A stretch of DNA of 64,000 nucleotides from JAAZZIT01 sp964480525. GTDB taxonomy: Bacteria; Bacillota; Clostridia; Oscillospirales; Ruminococcaceae. Numbering within the stretch: the first letter of the stretch is position 1; every line of letters begins with the position of its first letter. The notes under the pieces are model-generated. The model searched no databases. It had not been told where the DNA came from and saw only the letters and a program-made list of their open reading frames with translations. The translations under genes were made by a program, and so were the position numbers. Shown here in pieces: positions 9,964-18,125 of this stretch. Where the stretch lies: NCBI GenBank assembly GCA_964480525.1, contig CAYZOV010000001.1, forward strand, positions 56,651 to 120,650, read 5' to 3'.

Positions 9964-10674
9964 TTACTCATTTACCACGATAGTACCGATATTTTCGCCC
10001 ATGCAAGCGTCAAAAATGTTGTCGGGTCTTGCAAGGTCAAACACAACAATCGGAATGTTGTTGTCACCGCAAAGTGAAGCAGCCGAAGCGTCCATAACCT
10101 GAAGTCCCTGTGACAAAATTTCGTTATATGTAAGCTTGTCGTACTTAACGGCGTCGTCAAATTTGTGAGGGTCTTTGTCGTAAACGCCGTCAACCATTGT
10201 TCCTTTAAGCATAGCGTCCGCTTCGATTTCTGCCGCTCTGAGTGCGGCCGCCGTATCTGTTGAGAAGAACGGGTTTCCCGTTCCGCAACCGAAAATAACA
10301 ACTCTGCCCTTTTCAAGGTGTCTTATCGCTCTGTTTCTGATATAAGGCTCTGCAACCTCACGCATTGAAATAGCTGTCTGAACACGCACTTCGCAACCGC
10401 AATCTTCCAAAACGTCAGCCACAGCCAAAGCGTTCATTGCCGTTGCAAGCATACCGATGTGGTCGGCTCTGGTTCTGTCCATTGCTCCGCTTGAACGACC
10501 TCTCCAGAAGTTTCCGCCGCCGACAACAACGCCCACCTGAACGCCTGCGTCAACGCATTTTTTAATAGCCACGCCAAATCCGTGCATTTCGTTAAAATCA
10601 AGTCCGCTTTTCTTTTCGCCTGCAAGCGCTTCTCCGCTAAGTTTTAAAAGTATTCTTTTATATTTTGGCTCCAT
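9964..10674 (-). CDS. pyrH: UMP kinase (uridylate kinase)
   Basis: Phosphorylates UMP to UDP; an amino-acid-kinase-fold hexamer. Visible: LLKLSGEAL at the N-terminus, VVGGGNFWRG, the ATADRDHIG-type region seen here as TRADHIGMLATAMNALA, FGCGTGNPFFSTDTAAALRA, and the final VDGVYDKDP nucleotide-binding loop. ATG 10674 is chosen because the AGAGG site lies between it and an in-frame ATG at 10689, which would place that site inside the gene. First gene of the large operon ending in polC, with a strong promoter upstream. Confidence 0.97.
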   Translation of the reverse strand: MEPKYKRILLKLSGEALAGEKKSGLDFNEMHGFGVAIKKCVDAGVQVGVVVGGGNFWRGRSSGAMDRTRADHIGMLATAMNALAVADVLEDCGCEVRVQTAISMREVAEPYIRNRAIRHLEKGRVVIFGCGTGNPFFSTDTAAALRAAEIEADAMLKGTMVDGVYDKDPHKFDDAVKYDKLTYNEILSQGLQVMDASAASLCGDNNIPIVVFDLARPDNIFDACMGENIGTIVVNE

Positions 10675-10715
10675 AATTTTACCTCTCATTCTTAAATATA
10701 TTTATTCATACTACT

Positions 10716-10744
10716 ATTATACTAAATTTTAATTGTTTTGTAAA
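10716..10744 (-). promoter_or_regulatory. SigA-type promoter of the pyrH-polC operon
   Basis: Read on the minus strand: TTTACA, a 17-base spacer, then TATAAT, about 40 bases before the pyrH start. This near-consensus site can drive the whole eight-gene run. Confidence 0.85.
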
Positions 10745-10805
10745 GTAGAATTTCACTTTTTTAACAACATTTTTTCATCTTGATTTTTTTAAAATTAAAA
10801 CCTCG

Positions 10806-10842
10806 CAAAAAAAGGAAAACCACCAAAGTGATTTTCCTTTTA
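10806..10842 (-). terminator. Rho-independent terminator after gpsA
   Basis: Minus strand: a stem of AAAAGGAAAA against TTTTCCTTTT with a loop of about 12 bases, running into a T-tract. It starts eight bases after the gpsA stop and separates the gpsA operon from pyrH. Confidence 0.85.
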
Positions 10843-10849
10843 AAAATAA

Positions 10850-11857
10850 TTATCCAAACAAAAAGTCGTTTTCGGTTTCGTTTCGGCTAGGACGACCCAT
10901 AAGCTCCGAAATTGCGTCCTTTGGCGATTTTCCGCTAAAGAGAACGTTCCAAAGGCTTTCCGTAATCGGCATTTCAATGCCCATTTTTTTTGCAAGTTCG
11001 TACCCTGTTTTGGTGCAAAAATACCCCTCAACCGTGCCTACCTGTCGCACAGCTTCTTCAGGGGATACACCCTGTCCGATTAAAATTCCGGCACGGCGGT
11101 TTCGTGAGTGCATACTGGTGCAGGTGACAATCAAATCGCCGATTCCCGAAAGTCCCGCAAAAGTGTCGCCCTGTCCGCCGAGGGCAACTCCCACGGCTGC
11201 GATTTCACGCAAACCACGGGTGATAAGAGCCGCCTTTGTGTTGTCGCCACAGCCCATTCCGTCCAAAACTCCACACGCAAGAGCAATGATATTTTTAAAG
11301 CTTCCGCCGATTTCACAGCCCACAACGTCGTCGTTTACATACACTCTGAAATTGTTTGCCGTAAAAATTTCCTGAACATACTTTGCGGTTTTGTGGTCGT
11401 CGCTTGCCGCCACAACAACCGTCGGAATACCTCTTGCAACTTCCTCTGCGTGGCTAGGTCCTGTCAAAACAACCAGCTTGTTCTCCGGGAAAACTTCGCT
11501 GACAACCTCGCTCATTCGTTTGAGGGTGTCCTCTTCAAGACCCTTTGAGGTGTTTACGATAATTGTATTTTTGTCCACAAAAGGCGCAACCTCTTGGCAA
11601 ACATCTCTGACAAACTTTGACGGAATACCAATGAGCATTACGTCGGCGTTCTCAACGCAACAAATGTCCGTTGTAAAGCTGATTTCCTTTGGGATAAAAA
11701 CCCCCGGAAGTTTGGATTTAAGTTCGCCGGTTCGCTTAATTGCGTCAATTTCGTCCTGAAATTTGCTCCACACAGTTACGCTATGACCGTTTGCATTGCA
11801 CAGCACAGCCAAAGAAAGACCGAATCCACCCGAACCCAAAATCGTAATATTAGCCAT
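10850..11857 (-). CDS. gpsA: Glycerol-3-phosphate dehydrogenase [NAD(P)+]
   Basis: Reduces dihydroxyacetone phosphate to sn-glycerol-3-phosphate for phospholipid synthesis. Visible: the N-terminal Rossmann motif ILGSGGFGLSLAV, TSKGLE, LTGPSHAEEVARG, the active-site region GCEIGGSFKNIIALACG, and GLSGIGDLIVTCTS with NRRAG. 335 residues, as expected. The ATG follows AAAGGAGG. It is next to plsY, which uses its product, so the pair forms a phosphatidate-synthesis unit with der. Confidence 0.97.
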   Translation of the reverse strand: MANITILGSGGFGLSLAVLCNANGHSVTVWSKFQDEIDAIKRTGELKSKLPGVFIPKEISFTTDICCVENADVMLIGIPSKFVRDVCQEVAPFVDKNTIIVNTSKGLEEDTLKRMSEVVSEVFPENKLVVLTGPSHAEEVARGIPTVVVAASDDHKTAKYVQEIFTANNFRVYVNDDVVGCEIGGSFKNIIALACGVLDGMGCGDNTKAALITRGLREIAAVGVALGGQGDTFAGLSGIGDLIVTCTSMHSRNRRAGILIGQGVSPEEAVRQVGTVEGYFCTKTGYELAKKMGIEMPITESLWNVLFSGKSPKDAISELMGRPSRNETENDFLFG

Positions 11858-11884
11858 TTTAACAAAACCTCCTTTTTGAAAAAA

Positions 11885-12556
11885 TTATTCCTCTTTTGTT
11901 TTCTTTTTAAAACTAAGTTTATTTTCCGTGCCGTTTTTAAGGCGTGAAATATTTGAATGGTGTTTTGCAATAATAATTCCTGCCATTACAAAAACCACCA
12001 AAGCGTCGGTTAAGTATGTATCAAACCCTCTTAAATACTGGAAAAGAAGTGTGAAAACCCCATACGAAACCGAAGCGCAAATCGACGCCAACGAAACATA
12101 TTTTGAAATTGCAACCACCACAACAAACACAGCTATGGCGCACACAAATCCCAACGGGTCTATTGCCAAAAGCGACGTTGCGGCAACAAGCACGCCTTTG
12201 CCACCCTTAAATCCGTAATAAACGGGGAAAATATGCCCCAGCATACAGCAAAGCGCCGAAAAATACAGCACAAAATATCCGTTTCCGAAAACGGTCACTC
12301 CCAAAAGATTGACCACGAAAATTCTAACCAACGTTACAGCCACTACGCCCTTAAAAAGGTCGCACAGCAGAGTTATGCCTGCAAGCGGTTTTCCGTAAAC
12401 TCGCAAAACATTTGTAAGTCCTGCGTTAAAGCTACCGAATTTGCGAATATCTTCGCCTTTTGCAATTTTGCACACAACGATTGCGGAATTAAGGCTTCCG
12501 AAAAGATACGCAAAAATTCCTGCACACAACAACCCCAATATAGTTTTTAACAACAT
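11885..12556 (-). CDS. plsY: Glycerol-3-phosphate acyltransferase PlsY
   Basis: Membrane acyltransferase making lysophosphatidate from acyl-phosphate and glycerol-3-phosphate. Conserved motifs are present: YLFGSLNSAI near the N-terminus, RKFGSFNAGLTNVLRVYG, and GHIFPVYYGFKGGKGV. About five membrane segments. The C-terminus has a Lys-rich tail that is longer than in many homologues (223 residues versus ~195-210). It lies immediately before gpsA, 27 bases away. Confidence 0.95.
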   Translation of the reverse strand: MLLKTILGLLCAGIFAYLFGSLNSAIVVCKIAKGEDIRKFGSFNAGLTNVLRVYGKPLAGITLLCDLFKGVVAVTLVRIFVVNLLGVTVFGNGYFVLYFSALCCMLGHIFPVYYGFKGGKGVLVAATSLLAIDPLGFVCAIAVFVVVVAISKYVSLASICASVSYGVFTLLFQYLRGFDTYLTDALVVFVMAGIIIAKHHSNISRLKNGTENKLSFKKKTKEE

Positions 12557-12583
12557 AAAATCAAGTCCTTTAACTGAAAAAAT

Positions 12584-13915
12584 CTACTTCGTATCGTCTG
12601 TATCACGTTCACGAATAACAAAGCGTACAGGGGTTCCGTCAAGACCGAAAGTTTCACGAATTTGGTTTTCGATATATCTTTGGTATGAAAAATGGAAAAG
12701 CTGGGCTCTGTTTACAAACATAACAAACGTCGGCGGTTTTGTGGACGCCTGGGTCATATAGTAAATTTTAAGTCGTTTGCCCTTGTCGGACGGTGGTTGA
12801 ACTCTTGACGTAGCATACGAAAGCACGTCGTTAAGTCTGCCGGTCGGTATTCTTATTGCGTTTTGAGCCGCAACAAAGGTTATCATTTCAAAAAGCTTGT
12901 CAATACGCTGTCCTGTTACAGCCGAAATAAACACAAACGGTGCATACGACATAAAGGAAAAATCGTTTTTGAGTTTTTCCTCAAATTCGTGCATTGTGTT
13001 TGTTTCTTTTTCAACAGCGTCCCATTTGTTAACAGCAATAATACAAGCTTTTCCCTTTTCGTGGGCATAGCCTGCCACCTTGCTGTCCTGTTCGGTAAAG
13101 CCTACCGTAGCGTCAATTACGATTACCGCAACGTCCGCTCTGTCTACAGCCATATACGACCTCAAAACGCTGTATCTTTCGATATTTTCCAAAACTTTTG
13201 ATTTTTTTCTGATTCCTGCCGTATCAATCAGCACGAATTTTCCTTTGTCGTTTTCAAAAACCGTGTCCGTTGCGTCCCTTGTTGTTCCTGCAATATCCGA
13301 CACAATAACACGTTCTTCGCCGCAAATTTTGTTAATTATAGACGATTTTCCCACATTAGGTTTTCCGATTAACGCTACCTTAATGTATTCGTCGCCGTAA
13401 TCTTCCTCGTCAAAATCGGAAATATACTCAAAAACTGCGTCAAGCAAATCTCCCGTGCCGTGTCCGTGAACAGACGAAACAGCAATAGGTTCGCCCAATC
13501 CTAAATTGTAAAATTCGTAAAATTCCATAGGCGGTTCGCCAACGCTGTCGCACTTATTAACGCACAACACAACAGGTTTGCCCGATTTTTGGAGCATTGA
13601 CGCAACCTCATAATCGTTTGCCGTAACACCGCATTTCAAATCTGTTACAAGCACCGTTACGTCAGCCTTTTCGATAGCAAGTTCTGCCTGTCTACGCATT
13701 TGCGACAAAATTATGTCGTTGGATTCAGGTTCAATTCCGCCTGTGTCAACAAGCATAAATTCTTTGTTACGCCATTCGCCCTTTGCGTAAATTCTATCTC
13801 TCGTAACACCCGGTGTATCCTCCACAATAGAGAGCTTTTGCCCTACAATTTTATTAAACAAGGTGGATTTTCCCACGTTAGGTCTACCCACAATCGCAAC
13901 AAGCGGTAATGCCAT
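12584..13915 (-). CDS. der: Ribosome-associated GTPase Der (EngA)
   Basis: Tandem-GTPase needed for 50S maturation. The first G domain shows GRPNVGKST, DTPGVTRD and NKCD. The second shows GKPNVGKSS, AGTTRD, DTAGI and NKWD. A C-terminal KH-like domain begins around residue 350 and ends with FGLDGTPVRFVIRERD. 443 residues is standard. It is 27 bases upstream of plsY and 28 after the DUF512 gene, so the four genes are probably one operon. Confidence 0.97.
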   Translation of the reverse strand: MALPLVAIVGRPNVGKSTLFNKIVGQKLSIVEDTPGVTRDRIYAKGEWRNKEFMLVDTGGIEPESNDIILSQMRRQAELAIEKADVTVLVTDLKCGVTANDYEVASMLQKSGKPVVLCVNKCDSVGEPPMEFYEFYNLGLGEPIAVSSVHGHGTGDLLDAVFEYISDFDEEDYGDEYIKVALIGKPNVGKSSIINKICGEERVIVSDIAGTTRDATDTVFENDKGKFVLIDTAGIRKKSKVLENIERYSVLRSYMAVDRADVAVIVIDATVGFTEQDSKVAGYAHEKGKACIIAVNKWDAVEKETNTMHEFEEKLKNDFSFMSYAPFVFISAVTGQRIDKLFEMITFVAAQNAIRIPTGRLNDVLSYATSRVQPPSDKGKRLKIYYMTQASTKPPTFVMFVNRAQLFHFSYQRYIENQIRETFGLDGTPVRFVIRERDTDDTK

Positions 13916-13943
13916 ATTATTTCACCGTGCCTTTCATTTTTTA

Positions 13944-15242
13944 CTAACTTAACAGCATTTCCTCCAAAAGTTCGTACCCGTCGTTTGAGGTTGCCAAAAG
14001 TTCTACGCCAAGTCTGTTTTCCACGTCGCTGACGGTATAATCGTCCAAGAAAATCGGCTCGTTTTGCATAAGCATAGCCTTTGGAATTAAAAGCTTTCGT
14101 CCAAGTTTTTTTCCGTCAAGCTGGCTCATCAAATCCCCTGCCGTTACAAGACCTGCTACTGTAATTGTTTCACCAAAATAATAATTGGTGATTTCAAAAA
14201 CGTTAATTTTTTTCTCAGGATATTTATTTTCGACCATTTCAGAAAGCTTTTTCAAAAGAGGATACGCAAGTTTTCCCGTTGCCACGGAAATTTCGCCCTC
14301 GTTTACTTCGCCCTCGTAATTTTCCAAAGCGTCGCAAAATTCGTCCTCCAACGACCTCATAAGGCCCACGCCGTTTTCGTACTGTGGATAGTCCTCGTAG
14401 TATTCGGCAGGCGGAATTTCAAGACCTGCGTTAATATAAAACTCGTCGGACGCAAAAACCATTCTCGTTCCGTACTTTTCAAGACATTCCTTTTGCTTTT
14501 TTTCAATAATTTCAATAGCCTTTTTAGACCCCTCCGGTGTAAAAACTTCAAGCGGATAAAGCCCCTCTCTGAATTTTGTCAACCCAACAGGCACAACAGC
14601 CACCGAGGTAATATTCGGCATAAGTTTTTCCAAATCGTCAAGTGTTCTCACCAGTTCGTCGCCGTCGTTAAGGTTTGGGCAAAGCACAATTTGACAGTTA
14701 AGCGAAAGTCCGCTATCGGTCATCATTTTGAGATATTTAAGCTTTTCACCGGCAAAGCGATTATTCATCATTTTGCACCTAAGTTCGGGGTTTGTGGTAT
14801 GAACGGACACGTTAATGTTAAGCCTCATATCAATAATACGCTGGATGTCCTTGTCCTGCAAATTCGTCAGCGTAACATAGTTTCCCTGCAAAAACGAAAG
14901 TCTTGCGTCGTCGTCTTTGAAATACAAAGTTTCACGCATATTCGGTGGCATTTGGTCTATGAAACAGAACACGCATTTGTTGTGACACGAACGCTTTTGG
15001 TCCATAAGAAAGCTTTCAAATTCAAGTCCCAAATCGTCGTACTCAGATTTGAAAACCTTTTTACTGAGGGTTTGCCCCTCATGTTCCCACACAAGCTCCA
15101 ACTTGTCGTAGGCGGTATAAAACATATAATCAAGCACGTCCTCGATTTCGTGACCGTTTACGGAAACCAGTCTGTCGCCGTCCTTGATTTTTGCCCTTTC
15201 GGCAGGGGAATACTTCAAAACTTTTGTTATTTCAACCGACAT
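13944..15242 (-). CDS. PDZ/radical-SAM protein of the DUF512 family
   Basis: Iron-sulfur protein of unknown reaction found in clostridia and cyanobacteria. An N-terminal PDZ-like region (residues 1-70, with AERAKIKDGDRLVSVNGHEI) is followed by a cysteine cluster CHNKCVFCFIDQMP, which fits a radical-SAM CxxxCxxC-type site, then the DUF512 region with a late EITNYYFGETITVAGLVTAGDL segment. The upstream Shine-Dalgarno is weak (AAGTAGAAG). Genomic pairing with der is common in clostridia. The substrate cannot be deduced from the sequence. Confidence 0.88.
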   Translation of the reverse strand: MSVEITKVLKYSPAERAKIKDGDRLVSVNGHEIEDVLDYMFYTAYDKLELVWEHEGQTLSKKVFKSEYDDLGLEFESFLMDQKRSCHNKCVFCFIDQMPPNMRETLYFKDDDARLSFLQGNYVTLTNLQDKDIQRIIDMRLNINVSVHTTNPELRCKMMNNRFAGEKLKYLKMMTDSGLSLNCQIVLCPNLNDGDELVRTLDDLEKLMPNITSVAVVPVGLTKFREGLYPLEVFTPEGSKKAIEIIEKKQKECLEKYGTRMVFASDEFYINAGLEIPPAEYYEDYPQYENGVGLMRSLEDEFCDALENYEGEVNEGEISVATGKLAYPLLKKLSEMVENKYPEKKINVFEITNYYFGETITVAGLVTAGDLMSQLDGKKLGRKLLIPKAMLMQNEPIFLDDYTVSDVENRLGVELLATSNDGYELLEEMLLS

Positions 15243-15275
15243 TTTTCTTCTACTTTCTTTAAAAAATACCTATCA

Positions 15276-15318
15276 CGAAAAAAAGCAAAAGAAGGATTCC
15301 TCCCCCTTTCGCTTTTAT
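15276..15318 (-). terminator. Terminator after rpmF
   Basis: Minus strand: AAAAGCGAAAGG pairs imperfectly with CCTTCTTTTGCTTTT, followed by a T-run. It lies about 35 bases after the rpmF stop and just upstream of the DUF512 gene. Confidence 0.75.
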
Positions 15319-15350
15319 GCGTTCTTAGGAAACGAAAAACCAACAAGCTA

Positions 15351-15533
15351 TTAGTCAGCCTTGCTGATAACTTCAACACCCTTATAGTATCCACAATTCT
15401 TGCATACTTTGTGCGGAGAAGTAAGTTCGCCGCAGTTTGAGCACTTGCAGAGTGCTGGTGGGTTCAACTTCCAAACAGCAGAACGTCTTTTGTCACGTCT
15501 AGCTTTTGAAACCTTTCTCTTTGGTACTGCCAT
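15351..15533 (-). CDS. rpmF: 50S ribosomal protein L32
   Basis: 60-residue ribosomal protein. The sequence begins AVPKRKVSKARRDKRR and has a C-terminal zinc ribbon with CSNCGE and CKNCGYYKG, so this is the Cys4 (zinc-binding, C+) form. The strong site GAGGAGGTG precedes the ATG. It is 45 bases downstream of the YceD-family gene, the near-universal partner of rpmF. Confidence 0.98.
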   Translation of the reverse strand: MAVPKRKVSKARRDKRRSAVWKLNPPALCKCSNCGELTSPHKVCKNCGYYKGVEVISKAD

Positions 15534-15578
15534 ATTGGCACCTCCTCGCAGTTAATAACTTCTTTTATGATGAAACTG

Positions 15579-16028
15579 TCAGTCAGCATTATGTTCACAG
15601 TCGCCCTCATTGAGGTTTTTCCCGCAAACAAAACACAACCCCTTGCAATCCTCGTTACACAAAATTTTTGTAGGAAGATTCAGAAGAATATCGCTGACAG
15701 CAAGCTCATTCAAGTCAAGGGTATTATCGCCGCAAACGATAAAATCGTCGTTGTCGGTGTTACAATTTCTAACAAGCGTATGCTTGAAACTATAGTCATA
15801 CTTGCGTTCAAATTCCTTTAAGCACCTGTCGCAGGTATGTTCAAGCACAAAACTTGCGTCGTAGGACAATGTTACTATTCCTGCACGATTTGAAACTGTT
15901 CCACTCACCTTAACCGGATTGGCAAAACGGTACGCCGAAATATCTTCAAGTTCTTCCACGGGGATTTGGCAGGATATATCCTTTTGTTCCCCAACAAGTT
16001 CAAAAAGTTCTTTCAACTGTACAGTCAT
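15579..16028 (-). CDS. yceD: YceD/DUF177 family protein
   Basis: Conserved protein encoded before rpmF in most bacteria and linked to 23S rRNA or large-subunit maturation. 149 residues. Two cysteine pairs are visible, CDRC in the middle and CNED-CKGLCFVCG at the C-terminus, suggesting a zinc site as in many Firmicutes versions. GAGGTG precedes the ATG. A consensus promoter lies just upstream, so yceD-rpmF form their own transcription unit ending at 15276-15318. Confidence 0.92.
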   Translation of the reverse strand: MTVQLKELFELVGEQKDISCQIPVEELEDISAYRFANPVKVSGTVSNRAGIVTLSYDASFVLEHTCDRCLKEFERKYDYSFKHTLVRNCNTDNDDFIVCGDNTLDLNELAVSDILLNLPTKILCNEDCKGLCFVCGKNLNEGDCEHNAD

Positions 16029-16055
16029 AGCTTCACCTCAAACATCACAAATTCC

Positions 16056-16084
16056 ATTATAACTGTTTAAACACGGCTTGTCAA
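16056..16084 (-). promoter_or_regulatory. Consensus promoter of yceD-rpmF
   Basis: Minus strand: TTGACA, 17 bases, TATAAT, a perfect match to the vegetative consensus, about 28 bases before the yceD start. Confidence 0.9.
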
Positions 16085-16148
16085 GAGTTTTTTCGGAATT
16101 TGCAAATTAAATATTTTATTAAGAATTTTTTTACAGCTGTTAAATCAC

Positions 16149-16192
16149 GGTTTCAGAGGGCGTTATTTGCCCCCTGTCGCCGAGTTTTTTTC
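16149..16192 (+). terminator. Plus-strand hairpin with T-run, no gene assigned
   Basis: Read on the plus strand, CAGAGGGC pairs with GCCCCCTG (one mismatch), flanked by CGG/CCG and followed by seven Ts. It has terminator shape on the plus strand, but all nearby genes are on the minus strand. It lies in the gap between the P-loop gene and yceD. I see no plus-strand gene that it could end. Confidence 0.45.
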
Positions 16193-16202
16193 GATTATGA
16201 GA

Positions 16203-16604
16203 TTACTTAAAAGCCTTTACGCTTGCAGGAAGTTCGTCGTCGTCAGCCGAAACAGTAAACGTAATCTTTACGTTCTTTGCAATCATAGCCAACTTTTCAA
16301 GCATTTTGCTCAAATCGTTGTAATCTCTGCCGCCGATTTTAAGAATACCGTCAACAAAAATTTCCTGAATATCATAGTTTCCTGCCAACATACCTGCAAC
16401 AAATCCGTAAAATGCGTCGTAGCAAGTAATTCCGTATTCTTCTGCGTCAACAAGTCTAACCTTATGAGGAATATCGTATGTAAGCTTCATTCCTCTTTCG
16501 ATACAAACAACGTTTCCTGTCGCATTTTCAACAGACTCCTTAATCATATCAACCAAAACCTTAGTTTTGCCTGTTCCTTTTTTCCCGGTAATCAAGTTAA
16601 TCAT
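16203..16604 (-). CDS. Small P-loop ATP-binding protein of unknown role
   Basis: About 133 residues beginning MINLITGKKGTGKTK, a clear Walker A loop (GKKGTGKT). A hydrophobic strand ending in Asp (IFVDGI) may be Walker B. The rest resembles a truncated or compact RecA/AAA-like fold. I do not recognise the family. ATG 16604 is favoured over an upstream TTG at 16640 because a GGAG site lies between them. It follows pgi by 61 bases. That gap contains a perfect 6-bp inverted repeat with a three-base loop (16632-16646). It has no visible terminator of its own on the minus strand. Confidence 0.7.
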   Translation of the reverse strand: MINLITGKKGTGKTKVLVDMIKESVENATGNVVCIERGMKLTYDIPHKVRLVDAEEYGITCYDAFYGFVAGMLAGNYDIQEIFVDGILKIGGRDYNDLSKMLEKLAMIAKNVKITFTVSADDDELPASVKAFK

Positions 16605-16665
16605 AATTTTTACACTCCATTCTATTTTTATAGGTGTCAAACACCTTTTGAGCCATTGTTTTTGC

Positions 16666-17997
16666 TTAGCCTAATTTAGCTTCAAGCTGTGCTTTTTGGG
16701 ATTCGTAACCCGGTTTTCCCAAAAGTGCGAACATATTCTTTTTATAACTTTCAACGCCCGGCTGGTTAAACGGATTTACTCCCAAAAGATAACCCGAAAC
16801 AGCGCAAGCCTTTTCAAAGAAATAAACCATTTCGCCAAAGTTTTCTTCGTTAATTTCGTCAACTTCAACGATAATGTTCGGAACACCGCCCTCTGTGTGT
16901 GCCAGAACAGTACCCTCATAAGCCTTATGGTTTACAACCGACATATTCTGGTTTGTGAGGAAGTTCAGTCCGTCGAGGTTTTCTGCGTCGTTTTCAAGGA
17001 AGAAATCCTGCTTCGGCTTTTTAATGTCCACAACCGTTTCAAACATGATTCTGGAGCCGTCCTGAACGAACTGTCCGAGCGAGTGAAGGTCTGTTGAGAA
17101 CATAGCCGACGACGGGTAAATACCCTTGTTGTCTTTGCCTTCGGATTCGCCGAAAAGCTGTTTCCACCATTCAGCCATCAACGCAAACGACGGGTCATAA
17201 CTTATAAGCATTTCAACGGATTTGCCTTTTCTGTAAAGAATATTTCTGATTGCGGCATATGTATAACAATCGTTATTGTCGTCTTTAGCATATGCTTCTC
17301 TTGCTTTTTGTGCGCCCTGCATAATTTTATCAAGGTCGCAACCCGCAACCGCAATCGGAAGAAGTCCTACAGGCGTCAAAACCGAGAAACGTCCGCCGAT
17401 ATCGTCGGGAATCACGAAAGTTTCGTAGCCCTCTGTGTCGGATAATTCTTTAAGCGTACCCTTTGCCTTGTCTGTCGTAGCGAAAATTCTGGTTTTAGCT
17501 TCTTCTTTGCCGTATTTTTCTTCAAGAAGTTTCTTGAAAATTCTGAACGCAAGAGCAGGTTCGGTTGTCGTACCCGACTTTGAAATTACGTTTACGCAAA
17601 TATCTTTGCCCTCGCAGATTGACAAAACCTCGTTAAGGTATGTAGGGCTGATGTTGTTGCCCACATAATAAATATCCGGTGTGTCCTTTTTAAGATTGTT
17701 ATAAAACGGCGATTTAAGAAGTTCAATCGCAGCTCTTGCTCCGAGGTATGAACCGCCGATACCGATTACGATAAGAATATCCGCCTTTTGCTTGATTCTT
17801 TCAGCGCACGCCTTGATTCTTTCAAATTCTTCCTTGTCATAATTTACAGGAAGGTCGAGCCAACCCAAAAAGTCATTTCCAAGACCGGTTCTTGTTTCGA
17901 GAAGATTATGAGCGGCACTCACCTGAGTTCTGATTCCCTCAAAATCGCTTTCGGAAATATACCTTTCAAGGTATTTGGTGTTAAGTTTAATAGACAA
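16666..17997 (-). CDS. pgi: Glucose-6-phosphate isomerase
   Basis: Interconverts glucose-6-phosphate and fructose-6-phosphate. It is the shorter (~443 residue) Firmicutes form. Visible: IGIGGSYLGARAAIE, ISKSGTTTEPALAFR, DDIGGRFSVLTPVGLLPIAVAG, and the C-terminal NPFNQPGVESYKKNMFALL with the conserved Lys. The start codon is TTG at 17997. The only nearby ATG upstream is out of frame with an early stop. AAAGGA lies about 12 bases ahead. Confidence 0.97.
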   Translation of the reverse strand: MSIKLNTKYLERYISESDFEGIRTQVSAAHNLLETRTGLGNDFLGWLDLPVNYDKEEFERIKACAERIKQKADILIVIGIGGSYLGARAAIELLKSPFYNNLKKDTPDIYYVGNNISPTYLNEVLSICEGKDICVNVISKSGTTTEPALAFRIFKKLLEEKYGKEEAKTRIFATTDKAKGTLKELSDTEGYETFVIPDDIGGRFSVLTPVGLLPIAVAGCDLDKIMQGAQKAREAYAKDDNNDCYTYAAIRNILYRKGKSVEMLISYDPSFALMAEWWKQLFGESEGKDNKGIYPSSAMFSTDLHSLGQFVQDGSRIMFETVVDIKKPKQDFFLENDAENLDGLNFLTNQNMSVVNHKAYEGTVLAHTEGGVPNIIVEVDEINEENFGEMVYFFEKACAVSGYLLGVNPFNQPGVESYKKNMFALLGKPGYESQKAQLEAKLG

Positions 17998-18052
17998 TTT
18001 TAATTCAGTTCCTTTCCATGCAACCTAAGTCGGTCACAGCTATCCTAATCAT

Positions 18053-18081
18053 ATTTTACTATAAAAACTGAATTATTGCAA
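18053..18081 (-). promoter_or_regulatory. Promoter of pgi
   Basis: Minus strand: TTGCAA, 17 bases, TAAAAT, roughly 55 bases before the pgi start. Confidence 0.75.
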
Positions 18082-18125
18082 GATTTTTTGCACAAGTCCA
18101 AAACTTTTGTAGATTTTCAACAAAT

